The position numbers and the translations under genes were made by a program. Below the pieces are notes generated by a model. That model saw nothing but the letters and a program-made list of their open reading frames with translations. It did no database searches and was not told the origin of the DNA. Positions 1-8,497 of a stretch of 64,000 nt of DNA are shown here, piece by piece (position 1 is the first letter of the stretch; each line of letters opens with the position of its first letter). The stretch spans positions 1 through 64,000 of the forward strand of contig JBGTLT010000220.1 in assembly GCA_041743975.1 (NCBI GenBank), given 5' to 3'. The DNA comes from JTS-RE37 sp041743975 (GTDB lineage Bacteria > Bacteroidota > Bacteroidia > Flavobacteriales > Flavobacteriaceae).

Positions 1-1
1 C

Positions 2-178
2 CGGGACGGGGTGGTTATCTTTACCGGTGAATTGTCTTCCCTTAAACGGTTTAAGGACGATGTGAAGGAAGTGGCCAAAGGCTATGATTGTGGATTGCAG
101 GTGAAGAATTACAACGATATCCAGGAAAATGATATAGTGGAGGCATTCCAGGAAGTAGCGGTTAAGAAAACCTTGTAA
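2..178 (+). CDS. infB: Translation initiation factor IF-2, C-terminal end (partial)
   Basis: Only the last 58 codons are in the window; the gene enters from the left edge. The reading frame contains SLKRFKDDVKEV, then KGYDCGLQ and ends EAFQEVAVKKTL, which is the hallmark C-terminal domain C2 of bacterial IF-2, the part that binds the formyl-methionine of initiator tRNA. IF-2 is the GTPase that places initiator tRNA on the 30S ribosome. A strong terminator follows 22 bases after the stop codon. The identification rests on family knowledge of this very conserved tail; the GTPase domain is outside the window. Confidence 0.93.
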   Translation, partial: RDGVVIFTGELSSLKRFKDDVKEVAKGYDCGLQVKNYNDIQENDIVEAFQEVAVKKTL

Positions 179-200
179 TATAGTTACCTGAAAAACTGAT

Positions 201-224
201 AGCCCCCTTCATGGGGGCTTTTTT
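201..224 (+). terminator. Rho-independent terminator after infB
   Basis: Stem AGCCCCC / GGGGGCT with a five-base loop (TTCAT), followed by a run of T. It lies 22 bases after the infB stop and closes that transcript. Confidence 0.9.
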
Positions 225-412
225 AATGGGATCTATTGGGATAGTTCACCACGGGCTGTGCAGCAAGCAATAGGATCTGAAAATATAATGGGGTCAGGGC
301 ACAACCCGGAAATCTGTGGTCCCGGATGGGGCAAACAAAGTCCCGGCCTCTATGTGGTAATTGTATTACCTGCGCGATCCAAAAGCAAAAAAATGCCGGC
401 AAAACCAGGTGG
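225..412. other. Intergenic stretch, no gene seen
   Basis: Between the infB terminator and the converging SPOR-domain gene. Open frames here are short and resemble no known protein. No terminator for the leftward SPOR gene was recognised. Confidence 0.6.
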
Positions 413-778
413 CTACTTATTGACTGGTTTCAGGATAAGCGCGGCAGGATACTTTTTCCGGACTTCAAGGAACTCGCGTTCTGCTTCCAGTTTTGTTTTA
501 AATCGCCCTATTTGGACCCTGTAGGTTGGGGAATCAAAAATTATTTTGGAATACCAGCCGGGGAAGTCCCGGTCCGCATCCAATTTTAAATTTTCTGCCT
601 GAGAATAAGATCCGAAACCAATCTGTATTGTATAAGAATCAGCACTGCTATTCACCTGTTTGTACAGCGCCAGCAAGTCGGTTATTTTTTCGTCCTGTTG
701 AATATTGATCCGGCCGCTTTGAGCGATTGCCAATATGTTGAAACTTACTAAGATCATTGCTGTTAAAAGCACTTTCAT
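413..778 (-). CDS. Secreted SPOR-domain protein
   Basis: A 121-residue protein when started at the ATG at 778, which gives a clean signal peptide (KVLLTAMILVSFNILAIAQ). A start at 814 would add 12 residues and place the start codon inside the promoter, so it is unlikely. The C-terminal half (roughly residues 45-120) has the SPOR pattern: SYTIQIGFGSYSQAE, then YRVQIGRFKTKLEAERE, ending AALILKP. SPOR domains bind glycan strands of peptidoglycan stripped of stem peptides, so the protein probably sits at the cell wall in the periplasm. It stands alone, reads toward infB, and is divergent from the respiratory operon. The physiological role is unknown. Confidence 0.8.
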   Translation of the reverse strand: MKVLLTAMILVSFNILAIAQSGRINIQQDEKITDLLALYKQVNSSADSYTIQIGFGSYSQAENLKLDADRDFPGWYSKIIFDSPTYRVQIGRFKTKLEAEREFLEVRKKYPAALILKPVNK

Positions 779-811
779 ACCTGCTGTTGATTTAGAATTA
801 CGGAGAAGCAA

Positions 812-840
812 CAAAGGTAGATTTTAAATGGGTAAACAAA
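812..840 (-). promoter_or_regulatory. Bacteroidota-type promoter of the SPOR gene
   Basis: On the minus strand TACCTTTG (812-819) matches the -7 consensus TAnnTTTG, and TTTG (837-840) lies 17 bases upstream as the -33 element. The predicted leader to the ATG at 778 is about 30 bases. Confidence 0.75.
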
Positions 841-918
841 ATAAATCCGCATTATTTAGAATTGATATAAATTATAAATTATCAAACCGTTAACATTTCC
901 AAAATAAAGTCTATGTCG

Positions 919-926
919 TATTTTTG
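919..926 (+). promoter_or_regulatory. Candidate -7 box for the act-cox operon
   Basis: TATTTTTG matches TAnnTTTG. No clear TTG is seen 17-20 bases upstream. Transcription from here would leave a leader of about 80 bases before actA, the longest predicted for any gene in the window. No riboswitch-like fold was recognised in the leader. Confidence 0.5.
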
Positions 927-1012
927 TCGTCAATTTAAGCTACGATAACCAATCATTTCTACCCTGTTCACAGGAATTATCGTGCCAGAATTTCGATAGA
1001 AATACATTAAGT

Positions 1013-2401
1013 ATGAAAAAGGTTCCGTACCGCGATCAAATTTCTAAATATTTTGGTATTTGTACAATAGTCTTCCTGCTCCTTTCCACCTCCTTATCTG
1101 CACAAGATGCCCCGGACCAGGCACAGGAAACGACTGTGGCTGCCGAAGATGCTGCTACCGTGGATGCGGCTGCCGGTGATGTTGTAAAAGGGAAGCAGTT
1201 ATTCAACCAGAATTGCGCTGCCTGCCATGCACTGGACCGGAAAATGACAGGTCCGGCCATGGCCAACGTAGAAGCGCGGCTTGCGGAAGCAGGCCTGGAC
1301 AAGGAATGGATTTATTCCTGGATAAAAAACAGTCCCGGGATGATTGCCTCCGGGGATTCGTATGCCATTAAGATCTATAACGAATACAACCAGGCGGCCA
1401 TGACGCCGTTTCCAACGTTGTCCAATGAAGATATTGACAACATACTGGCCTATACTGCAGCTCCATCCACAAGTCCGCCACCCCTTGCTGATGCAGCAGG
1501 TGGAATGGTTGGAGGAACAAAAGAAGGTTCAGGTATTTCAAACGAGATCATCCTGGGGGCACTGGTCCTGGTGTTTGGTTTATTGGTGATCATGCTGGTC
1601 CTGGTAAACAACACATTGAACCGTATTGCAGAAGCCAGTGGTGTTGTCATTGAAAAGGAAAAAGCGGCCAAAAGGACACCGATATGGAAGGCCTTCGCGC
1701 AGAATCAGTTCCTGGTACTGGTAACCGCAATATTCCTGATATTGGCCAGTGGTTACTATGCGTATGGCTGGATGATGCAGATTGGCCTGGACCAGGGCTA
1801 CCAACCCATACAGCCCATCCATTATTCCCATAAGGTACACGCCGGGGACAACAAAATTGAGTGCAAGTATTGCCACTCATCAGCACGGGTCTCCAAAACT
1901 TCAGGGATCCCTGCACTGAATGTCTGTATGAATTGCCACAAATCCATTTACGAATACAAAGGAAACCCGGAAGGACCTTCGCCTGAAGATCTCGCCAACG
2001 GGTATACCAATGAATTTTATACAAGGGAGATTAAAAAATTGTACAAGGCTGTCGGCTGGGATGAGGAGAATCAGAAGTACACAGGGGAAACACAGCCGGT
2101 AGAGTGGGTCCGTATCCATAATTTACCTGATTTTGCCTACTTTAACCACTCCCAGCATGTATCCGTTGCTGGCATTGAATGTCAAACCTGCCATGGACCG
2201 GTAGAGGAGATGGAAATTATGTACCAATTCAGTCCCATGACCATGGGCTGGTGTATCAACTGCCACAGGGAGACAAATGTGAAGATGGAAGGCAATGATT
2301 ATTATACCAAGATACATGAGGAGCTCTCCAGGAAATATGGGGTTGATAAACTCACCGCCGCGCAGATGGGAGGCTTGGAATGTGGCAAGTGTCACTATTA
2401 A
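1013..2401 (+). CDS. actA: Alternative complex III subunit ActA, hexaheme cytochrome c
   Basis: A 462-residue multiheme cytochrome of alternative complex III, the quinol oxidase that replaces bc1 in many Bacteroidota. Order: N-terminal signal or anchor (about 12-30), a monoheme domain with CAACH at 68-72 and a likely Met ligand near 130, membrane helices at about 178-199 and 233-255, then five CXXCH sites starting at C284, C305, C390, C414 and C457. Five hemes are the classic ActA core; the sixth sits in the fused N-terminal cytochrome c domain and may pass electrons to the oxidase encoded downstream. First gene of an eight-gene operon; actB follows after 26 bases. Confidence 0.93.
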   Translation: MKKVPYRDQISKYFGICTIVFLLLSTSLSAQDAPDQAQETTVAAEDAATVDAAAGDVVKGKQLFNQNCAACHALDRKMTGPAMANVEARLAEAGLDKEWIYSWIKNSPGMIASGDSYAIKIYNEYNQAAMTPFPTLSNEDIDNILAYTAAPSTSPPPLADAAGGMVGGTKEGSGISNEIILGALVLVFGLLVIMLVLVNNTLNRIAEASGVVIEKEKAAKRTPIWKAFAQNQFLVLVTAIFLILASGYYAYGWMMQIGLDQGYQPIQPIHYSHKVHAGDNKIECKYCHSSARVSKTSGIPALNVCMNCHKSIYEYKGNPEGPSPEDLANGYTNEFYTREIKKLYKAVGWDEENQKYTGETQPVEWVRIHNLPDFAYFNHSQHVSVAGIECQTCHGPVEEMEIMYQFSPMTMGWCINCHRETNVKMEGNDYYTKIHEELSRKYGVDKLTAAQMGGLECGKCHY

Positions 2402-2427
2402 TTTTAAGATAATTTCAGATATATCGT

Positions 2428-5400
2428 ATGGCATCAACTAAAAAATATTGGAAGAGCGAGGCGGAACTCAAACCAGGCGATTCCATTATTGAGGCGCTGA
2501 GACAGAATGAATTCCCGGAGGAAATTCCGGTCGATGAATTTTTGAGTGACAAAAATACGCTCTCTTCAAGTTCTACCAACAGACGGGATTTTTTAAAGTA
2601 TGTGGGATTTAGTACGGCAGCTGCGACATTGGCAGCCTGCGAAGGCCCTGTACATAAATCCATTCCCTATGTAGTGCAGCCGGAAAACATCATACCCGGG
2701 ATTGCCAATTATTATGCCACAACGATAGCAAACGGTTTTGATTTTTCCAGTATCCTGATTAAGACGCGGGAAGGAAGGCCCATCAAAGTAGAAAAAAATT
2801 CAGATGCCAGGGCCGGAGGCGGGGCGAATGCCAGGGTACATGCTTCCATACTGTCCCTTTATGACAGCACACGGCTTCAGGGTCCGCTTGGCAATGGGGA
2901 ACCGTTGGAGTGGGCTGCTCTAGATGCAGCCGTACTTGCAAAACTCACAACACTCCGGAATTCCGGAAAGCAAATTGCATTGTTAACCCAAACTTACGCA
3001 AGCCCGTCAACCAGCAGGTTGATCAGCGATTTCCAGCAGGCTTTTGGCAATGTGCAACATGTAGTCTACGATGCCATATCAGAAGACGCAGCCTTATCTG
3101 CTTTTGAAGCGCGGTATGGGGAAAGGGCACTTCCTGGGTATAACTTTGAAAATGCGGAGATCATTGTTTCTTTTGGAGCTGATTTTCTGGGGGATTGGAA
3201 TGGGGGTGGCTTTGCAAGCGGGTATGCCAAAGGACGTGTCCCAACAGCTGGTAAAATGTCAAGGCACTATCAGTTCGAGGCAAATATGTCCCTGACCGGG
3301 GCCAATGCAGACAAACGTATTCCTTTAAGTGCCTCCCTGCAAAAAATTACACTGGCAAAATTATACGGCAAACTCAACGGGACTTCCATTGGAGGTGACC
3401 TGCCCGAAGGGGTCGAAAGGACCCTCGATACAATCGTTGCAGAAATAGGCAGGAACAGGAATGGTGCTGTCATCGTTACAGGCCTGGATGATCCCAATGC
3501 ACAGGCTGTAGCCCTTGCCATGAACGAATTATTGGGAAGTAGGGCATTTGATTCGAATACCCCCAGGTATGTGAGGCAAGGAAACGTCAAAGCGGTGATA
3601 CAACTGATTTCGGATATGAAGGCCGGAAAGGTTGGTGCCCTTATTATTGATGGGGTAAACCCTGTTTACTCCCTGCCGAATGCGGCTGAATTCCTGGAGG
3701 GCATTGAAAAGGTTGACCTTTCCGTTGCTTTTTCGACCAATTGGAATGAGACCACCGCAGTCACCAACTATACGGCAGCTGCAAATCATTACCTGGAATC
3801 ATGGGGTGATACACAAGTCCAGAAGGGCCACTACAGCCTTATGCAGCCCACGATCAAACAGCTCTTTGATACAAAGCAATTTCAGGACGCACTGCTGCAC
3901 TGGCTGGGAAGTGAACAAACATACTATGACTATATAAGGGAAACCTGGGACACGGGTTTACTAAACGGAGGCGACTGGAACAAGGCGCTGCATGACGGGG
4001 TCTTTGTCTCAGGGCAGCAAGCCATGATGGTATCTTCCGCTACAACATCAGACCCTTCCACGGCAGAGCCGGTTGCCAACGATAAGGAAATCCAGGCCAA
4101 TGCAAATACTGAGGCCATCGAAGATGTTCAGTTAATACCCATAGCATCCGCGGTCAGAAACCTGGCGGGAGCCAGCGGCGATGGGATGGAGCTGAATTTG
4201 TACTCCAAAACAGGCATGGGTGACGGGCAACAGGCCGGAAACCCCTGGTTGCAGGAATTTCCGGATCCAATTACCAGGGTAACCTGGGATAATTACCTTA
4301 CCATTTCCAGGGCCGATGCCGATAAACTTGGCTTTGTAAATGATCATGTTGCAAACGGTGGCCTCGATGGGAGTTATGCCAAATTAACGGTGAATGGGGT
4401 TGCCATCAACAATGTCCCTGTTATCATTCAGCCTGGGCAAGCCCAGGGCACCGTGGGCCTCGCACTGGGATATGGCAGGGATACCGGAATGAAGGAAGTG
4501 ATGAAAACAGGGGTGAATGCCTACCCGCTCTACCAGGATTTTTCCGGCCAGCAACAGGTTATGGTCGAAAAAATGGGTGGGATGCACGAATTTGCCTGCA
4601 TACAACTCCACAATACCTTAATGGGCAGGAACGATATCATCAAGGAAACTACCCTCGAGATATTCAATACCAGGGACCATGCGGAATGGAACCATGTTCC
4701 CCAGGTATCCTTAAACCACCAGGAAGTGCCGGCCACGACCGTTGACCTCTGGGAGGGTTTTGACCGCTCTATCGGGCATCATTTCAATATGTCTATAGAC
4801 CTTAATGCGTGCACCGGTTGCGGCGCATGTGTCATTGCCTGCCATGCCGAAAACAATGTTCCGGTAGTGGGCAAAAATGAAGTGAGGAAGTCAAGGGACA
4901 TGCACTGGTTGCGGATAGACCGGTATTATTCATCGGAAGATACTTTTGACGGGGATAATGCCAAAAAAGATGAGTTATCAGGTGCCTTTGAGTCCAAACT
5001 GGGATTTGAGGAAATGGAAGCCCCGGCGGTTAATCCGCAGGTAGCCTTCCAGCCTATAATGTGCCAGCATTGTAACCATGCACCCTGTGAAACGGTATGT
5101 CCGGTTGCAGCTACTTCCCACAGCCGCCAGGGACAGAATCACATGGCCTATAACCGATGTGTGGGTACACGGTATTGTGCCAACAACTGTCCTTATAAGG
5201 TGAGGCGGTTCAACTGGTTCTTATATAACAACAACGAGGAATTTGATTACCATATGAACAATGACCTGGGAAAAATGGTGATCAACCCGGACGTAAATGT
5301 CCGATCGCGCGGGGTGATGGAAAAATGTTCCATGTGTATTCAAATGACACAGAAAACAATATTGGACGCCAAGCGGGATGGACGGGTCATCAGGGATGAT

Positions 5401-5586
5401 GAGTTCCAGACAGCCTGCTCAAACGCCTGTAATACGGGCGCAATAGTTTTTGGGGATATCAATGATGATAATAGCAAGGTTGCCGGGTTACAGGCAAGCA
5501 ACCGCATGTACCACTTGCTGGAAAGTGTGGGGACCAAACCCAATGTATTCTACCATGTAAAAGTGAGGAATACGGACCAGGCATAA
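2428..5586 (+). CDS. actB: Alternative complex III subunit ActB, iron-sulfur protein
   Basis: A 1052-residue fusion of a molybdopterin-oxidoreductase-like domain (about 80-740; the family is not thought to bind molybdenum cofactor) and a ferredoxin-like domain (about 775-1050). The ferredoxin part has four cysteine groups: C795/798/801/805, C879/882/887/891, C911/917/921 and C967/970/997/1001. The third group lacks one cysteine (Thr914 where CxGCRYC would have Cys), which fits one [3Fe-4S] and three [4Fe-4S] clusters. The N terminus carries a twin-arginine motif (RRDFLK, R52-R53) and a lipobox-like LAAC ending at C71, so it is probably a Tat-exported lipoprotein. It should relay electrons from quinol at ActC to the hemes of ActA. 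Confidence 0.93.
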   Translation: MASTKKYWKSEAELKPGDSIIEALRQNEFPEEIPVDEFLSDKNTLSSSSTNRRDFLKYVGFSTAAATLAACEGPVHKSIPYVVQPENIIPGIANYYATTIANGFDFSSILIKTREGRPIKVEKNSDARAGGGANARVHASILSLYDSTRLQGPLGNGEPLEWAALDAAVLAKLTTLRNSGKQIALLTQTYASPSTSRLISDFQQAFGNVQHVVYDAISEDAALSAFEARYGERALPGYNFENAEIIVSFGADFLGDWNGGGFASGYAKGRVPTAGKMSRHYQFEANMSLTGANADKRIPLSASLQKITLAKLYGKLNGTSIGGDLPEGVERTLDTIVAEIGRNRNGAVIVTGLDDPNAQAVALAMNELLGSRAFDSNTPRYVRQGNVKAVIQLISDMKAGKVGALIIDGVNPVYSLPNAAEFLEGIEKVDLSVAFSTNWNETTAVTNYTAAANHYLESWGDTQVQKGHYSLMQPTIKQLFDTKQFQDALLHWLGSEQTYYDYIRETWDTGLLNGGDWNKALHDGVFVSGQQAMMVSSATTSDPSTAEPVANDKEIQANANTEAIEDVQLIPIASAVRNLAGASGDGMELNLYSKTGMGDGQQAGNPWLQEFPDPITRVTWDNYLTISRADADKLGFVNDHVANGGLDGSYAKLTVNGVAINNVPVIIQPGQAQGTVGLALGYGRDTGMKEVMKTGVNAYPLYQDFSGQQQVMVEKMGGMHEFACIQLHNTLMGRNDIIKETTLEIFNTRDHAEWNHVPQVSLNHQEVPATTVDLWEGFDRSIGHHFNMSIDLNACTGCGACVIACHAENNVPVVGKNEVRKSRDMHWLRIDRYYSSEDTFDGDNAKKDELSGAFESKLGFEEMEAPAVNPQVAFQPIMCQHCNHAPCETVCPVAATSHSRQGQNHMAYNRCVGTRYCANNCPYKVRRFNWFLYNNNEEFDYHMNNDLGKMVINPDVNVRSRGVMEKCSMCIQMTQKTILDAKRDGRVIRDDEFQTACSNACNTGAIVFGDINDDNSKVAGLQASNRMYHLLESVGTKPNVFYHVKVRNTDQA

Positions 5587-5620
5587 TAGTATATAAAGAA
5601 CCTAACTATAATAAAAATAT

Positions 5621-7333
5621 ATGGCGTCGCATTACGAAGCACCTATACGTAAACCCTTAATTCTTGGAGACAAAGGCTACCATGATGTGTCGGTAGACAT
5701 TGCAGCTCCTGTTGAAGGCAGGGCCAATAAACAGTGGTGGATTGTTTTTTCCATTGCGCTTGCGGCATTTCTTTGGGGTATCGGCTGTATCATTTATACC
5801 ATCAGCACTGGGATCGGAACCTGGGGACTGAATAAAACCGTAGGATGGGCCTGGGACATTACCAACTTTGTATGGTGGGTGGGTATTGGCCACGCCGGGA
5901 CCCTGATCTCAGCGGTACTCCTGCTTTTCAGGCAAAAGTGGCGTATGGGTATCAACCGTTCCGCAGAAGCCATGACCATCTTTTCCGTCATCCAGGCTGG
6001 TTTGTTCCCGATCATCCATATGGGGCGCCCCTGGGTGGGATACTGGGTTTTGCCTATCCCCAACCAACTGGGGTCGGTCTGGCCTAATTTCAATTCACCC
6101 CTGCTGTGGGATGTTTTTGCAATATCAACGTATTTATCAGTTTCCCTTGTATTTTGGTGGACGGGCTTGCTGCCGGATTTTGCCATGATACGCGACAGGG
6201 CCGTTAAACCCTTTCAAAAGAAGATATACAGCATCGTTAGTTTTGGATGGACCGGGCGGGCCAAGGACTGGCAGCGTTTTGAAGAAGTATCGCTCGTACT
6301 GGCCGGATTGGCAACCCCTTTGGTACTATCTGTACATACCATTGTATCCTTCGATTTTGCTACCTCTGTTATTCCGGGCTGGCATACCACCATCTTCCCA
6401 CCCTATTTCGTTGCCGGAGCCATCTTTTCCGGTTTTGCGATGGTGCAGACCCTGTTGATCATCATGCGAAAAGTCTGTAACCTGGAAGCCTACATTACGG
6501 TACAGCATATAGAATTGATGAATATCATCATCATGATCACCGGTTCTATCGTGGGATGTGCCTATATCACGGAGCTCTTTATCGCGTGGTATTCAGGCGT
6601 TGAATACGAACAATACGCATTCTTAAACCGGGCTACCGGGCCTTATTGGTGGGCATATCTGTTCATGATGAGCTGCAATGTGGTCTCGCCACAGGTTATG
6701 TGGTTTAAAAGGATCCGTACAAGTATTGTAGTCTCCTTTATCATATCCATAGTGGTCAATGTTGGGATGTGGTTTGAGCGGTTTGTGATTATTGTAACAT
6801 CCCTCCACCGGGATTACCTGCCGTCATCCTGGACCATGTTCTCCCCTACATTTGTGGATATCGGGATATTTATAGGGACGATCGGTTTCTTTTTCGTCCT
6901 CTTTTTGCTCTACGCTAGGACCTTCCCGGTCATTGCCCAGGCAGAAGTAAAGACCATTTTGAAATCGTCAGGGGAGCGCTATAAAAAATTGAGGGCTGCA
7001 GGACAACCCTTGTATCAGATACATCGTGCCATAGCCGTAGTGGAGCAGAAATCCCTCCCGGGAGCAGCTGAAAAAGTGGAGGTTGCAGCCTTGCTGGAAA
7101 CGATTGGTGTGTTTGATGCCAGCCGGGAAACACCGGATAACCTGAAGCGGGTAAAAGGTATCGGCCCCCAGATAGAACAGACGCTCAATCAATTGGGCAT
7201 TTTCACCTTTGCACAGCTTGGAAGGATGACGGAACGGGAATACGACCTCCTGGATTCCATCACCGGTTCCTTCCCGGGAAGGGCCATGCGCGATGACTGG
7301 GCCGGGCAGGCACTAAGGTTGGACAATAAATAA
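5621..7333 (+). CDS. actC: Alternative complex III subunit ActC (NrfD/PsrC-like), extended C terminus
   Basis: A 570-residue membrane protein of the NrfD/PsrC family, the quinol-binding subunit of alternative complex III. About ten hydrophobic helices run from residue 40 to about 450 (for example IGHAGTLISAVLLLFRQKWR and VIQAGLFPIIHMGRPW), ending in LFLLYARTFPVIAQAEVK. A soluble tail of about 120 residues follows. Its last part (503-570) contains LKRVKGIGPQIEQTLNQLG and then MTEREYDLLDSITGSFPG, which has the shape of a helix-hairpin-helix domain. That tail is not needed for quinol chemistry and its function is unknown. It lies between actB and actD in the operon. Confidence 0.92.
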   Translation: MASHYEAPIRKPLILGDKGYHDVSVDIAAPVEGRANKQWWIVFSIALAAFLWGIGCIIYTISTGIGTWGLNKTVGWAWDITNFVWWVGIGHAGTLISAVLLLFRQKWRMGINRSAEAMTIFSVIQAGLFPIIHMGRPWVGYWVLPIPNQLGSVWPNFNSPLLWDVFAISTYLSVSLVFWWTGLLPDFAMIRDRAVKPFQKKIYSIVSFGWTGRAKDWQRFEEVSLVLAGLATPLVLSVHTIVSFDFATSVIPGWHTTIFPPYFVAGAIFSGFAMVQTLLIIMRKVCNLEAYITVQHIELMNIIIMITGSIVGCAYITELFIAWYSGVEYEQYAFLNRATGPYWWAYLFMMSCNVVSPQVMWFKRIRTSIVVSFIISIVVNVGMWFERFVIIVTSLHRDYLPSSWTMFSPTFVDIGIFIGTIGFFFVLFLLYARTFPVIAQAEVKTILKSSGERYKKLRAAGQPLYQIHRAIAVVEQKSLPGAAEKVEVAALLETIGVFDASRETPDNLKRVKGIGPQIEQTLNQLGIFTFAQLGRMTEREYDLLDSITGSFPGRAMRDDWAGQALRLDNK

Positions 7334-7387
7334 GAAGTACCGTATAGATAAATAGTGCGGTTCATATCAATAATATAATCGAAAATA

Positions 7388-7909
7388 ATGGCATCCAAGG
7401 TTATTCAGGCATATTACAATGATGACGATGTTTTGATGCATGCTGTCAAAAAGGTAAAATCTGCCAGGCATCATATTGAGGAGGTTTATTGTCCTTTCCC
7501 GGTTCACGGCCTTGACAAGGCAATGGGGCTGGCACCCACGAGGATAGCCATCACATCATTTATGTACGGGTGCCTGGGATTGATCGTCTCCATCGTAATG
7601 ATGAACTATATAATGAATGTGGACTGGCCACAGGACATAGGGGGGAAACCCAGCTTCAGCTATTTACAGAACATGCCGGCCTTCGTCCCTATCATGTTTG
7701 AAATGACGGTCTTCTTCGCAGCCCATTTAATGGTCATCACCTTTTACCTGAGGAGCAGGCTCTGGCCTTTTAAACAAGCTGAAAACCCTGATGTCAGGAC
7801 AACAGATGACCATTTTGTAATGGAAATAGAGCTTCATGGGAATGAAAACGAACTCAGGGAATTATTGTTGGATACCGGGGCGGTAGAAATAAATATTACA
7901 GAAAAGTAG
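7388..7909 (+). CDS. actD: Alternative complex III subunit ActD (DUF3341)
   Basis: A 173-residue protein of the DUF3341 family. A cytoplasmic N-terminal part contains VYCPFPVHGLDKAMGL, followed by two membrane helices at about 53-76 and 97-120 and a short soluble C terminus. ActD is a small structural subunit packed beside ActC and ActF; no cofactor ligands are seen. It lies 54 bases after actC and 11 bases before actE. Confidence 0.92.
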   Translation: MASKVIQAYYNDDDVLMHAVKKVKSARHHIEEVYCPFPVHGLDKAMGLAPTRIAITSFMYGCLGLIVSIVMMNYIMNVDWPQDIGGKPSFSYLQNMPAFVPIMFEMTVFFAAHLMVITFYLRSRLWPFKQAENPDVRTTDDHFVMEIELHGNENELRELLLDTGAVEINITEK

Positions 7910-7920
7910 TCCTATAAACT

Positions 7921-8481
7921 ATGAATGATATAAGCAAATTTGGAATCGTATGTGGGTTGTTCCTGCTTTTGGCTTCCTGTAAGAACGACAATAGTCCCAA
8001 TTACCAGTTTATGCCCGATATGTACGAACCTGTTGGCTACGAAACCTACCAAAAAGTTGATTTCCTTCCCGCTGGCATGGAGGCAATGCACCCGGCCGAT
8101 AATACAATTCCGCGAGGTTCCATGCCGTATGGGATTGCCAATGATCTTCAGGGGAAAGAGTTGGCCCGGGAGCAGCGCTCCCCTTTGGATTCTTTGCAAA
8201 AGGATGACACCATGGCTTCGGGGATGCAATTGTATACTATTTACTGCGCTATATGCCATGGGGACACAGGCGATGGACAGGGGAACCTGGTAAAACGGGA
8301 AAAGATATTGGGGGTTCCCAGTTATGCGGATCCGGGGAGGGATATTACCATAGGCAGTACTTACCATACCATTTACTATGGGCAGAATGCGATGGGATCC
8401 TATGCCGGGCAGTTAAACCACACCGAGCGATGGGAGGTATCTGAATATGTAATGAAACTGAAGCAGGACTTAACACAATAA
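7921..8481 (+). CDS. actE: Alternative complex III subunit ActE, monoheme cytochrome c lipoprotein
   Basis: A 186-residue lipoprotein. The signal sequence ends in the lipobox LASC with the lipid-bearing cysteine at residue 20. A single heme site CAICH lies at 109-113 in a typical class I cytochrome c domain (IYCAICHGDTGDGQG), with a Met such as M156 as likely sixth ligand. The segment RGSMPYG before the domain is typical of ActE. It should sit on the periplasmic face next to ActA and help hand electrons on. Confidence 0.92.
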   Translation: MNDISKFGIVCGLFLLLASCKNDNSPNYQFMPDMYEPVGYETYQKVDFLPAGMEAMHPADNTIPRGSMPYGIANDLQGKELAREQRSPLDSLQKDDTMASGMQLYTIYCAICHGDTGDGQGNLVKREKILGVPSYADPGRDITIGSTYHTIYYGQNAMGSYAGQLNHTERWEVSEYVMKLKQDLTQ

Positions 8482-8497
8482 TACATAGATCAATCAT

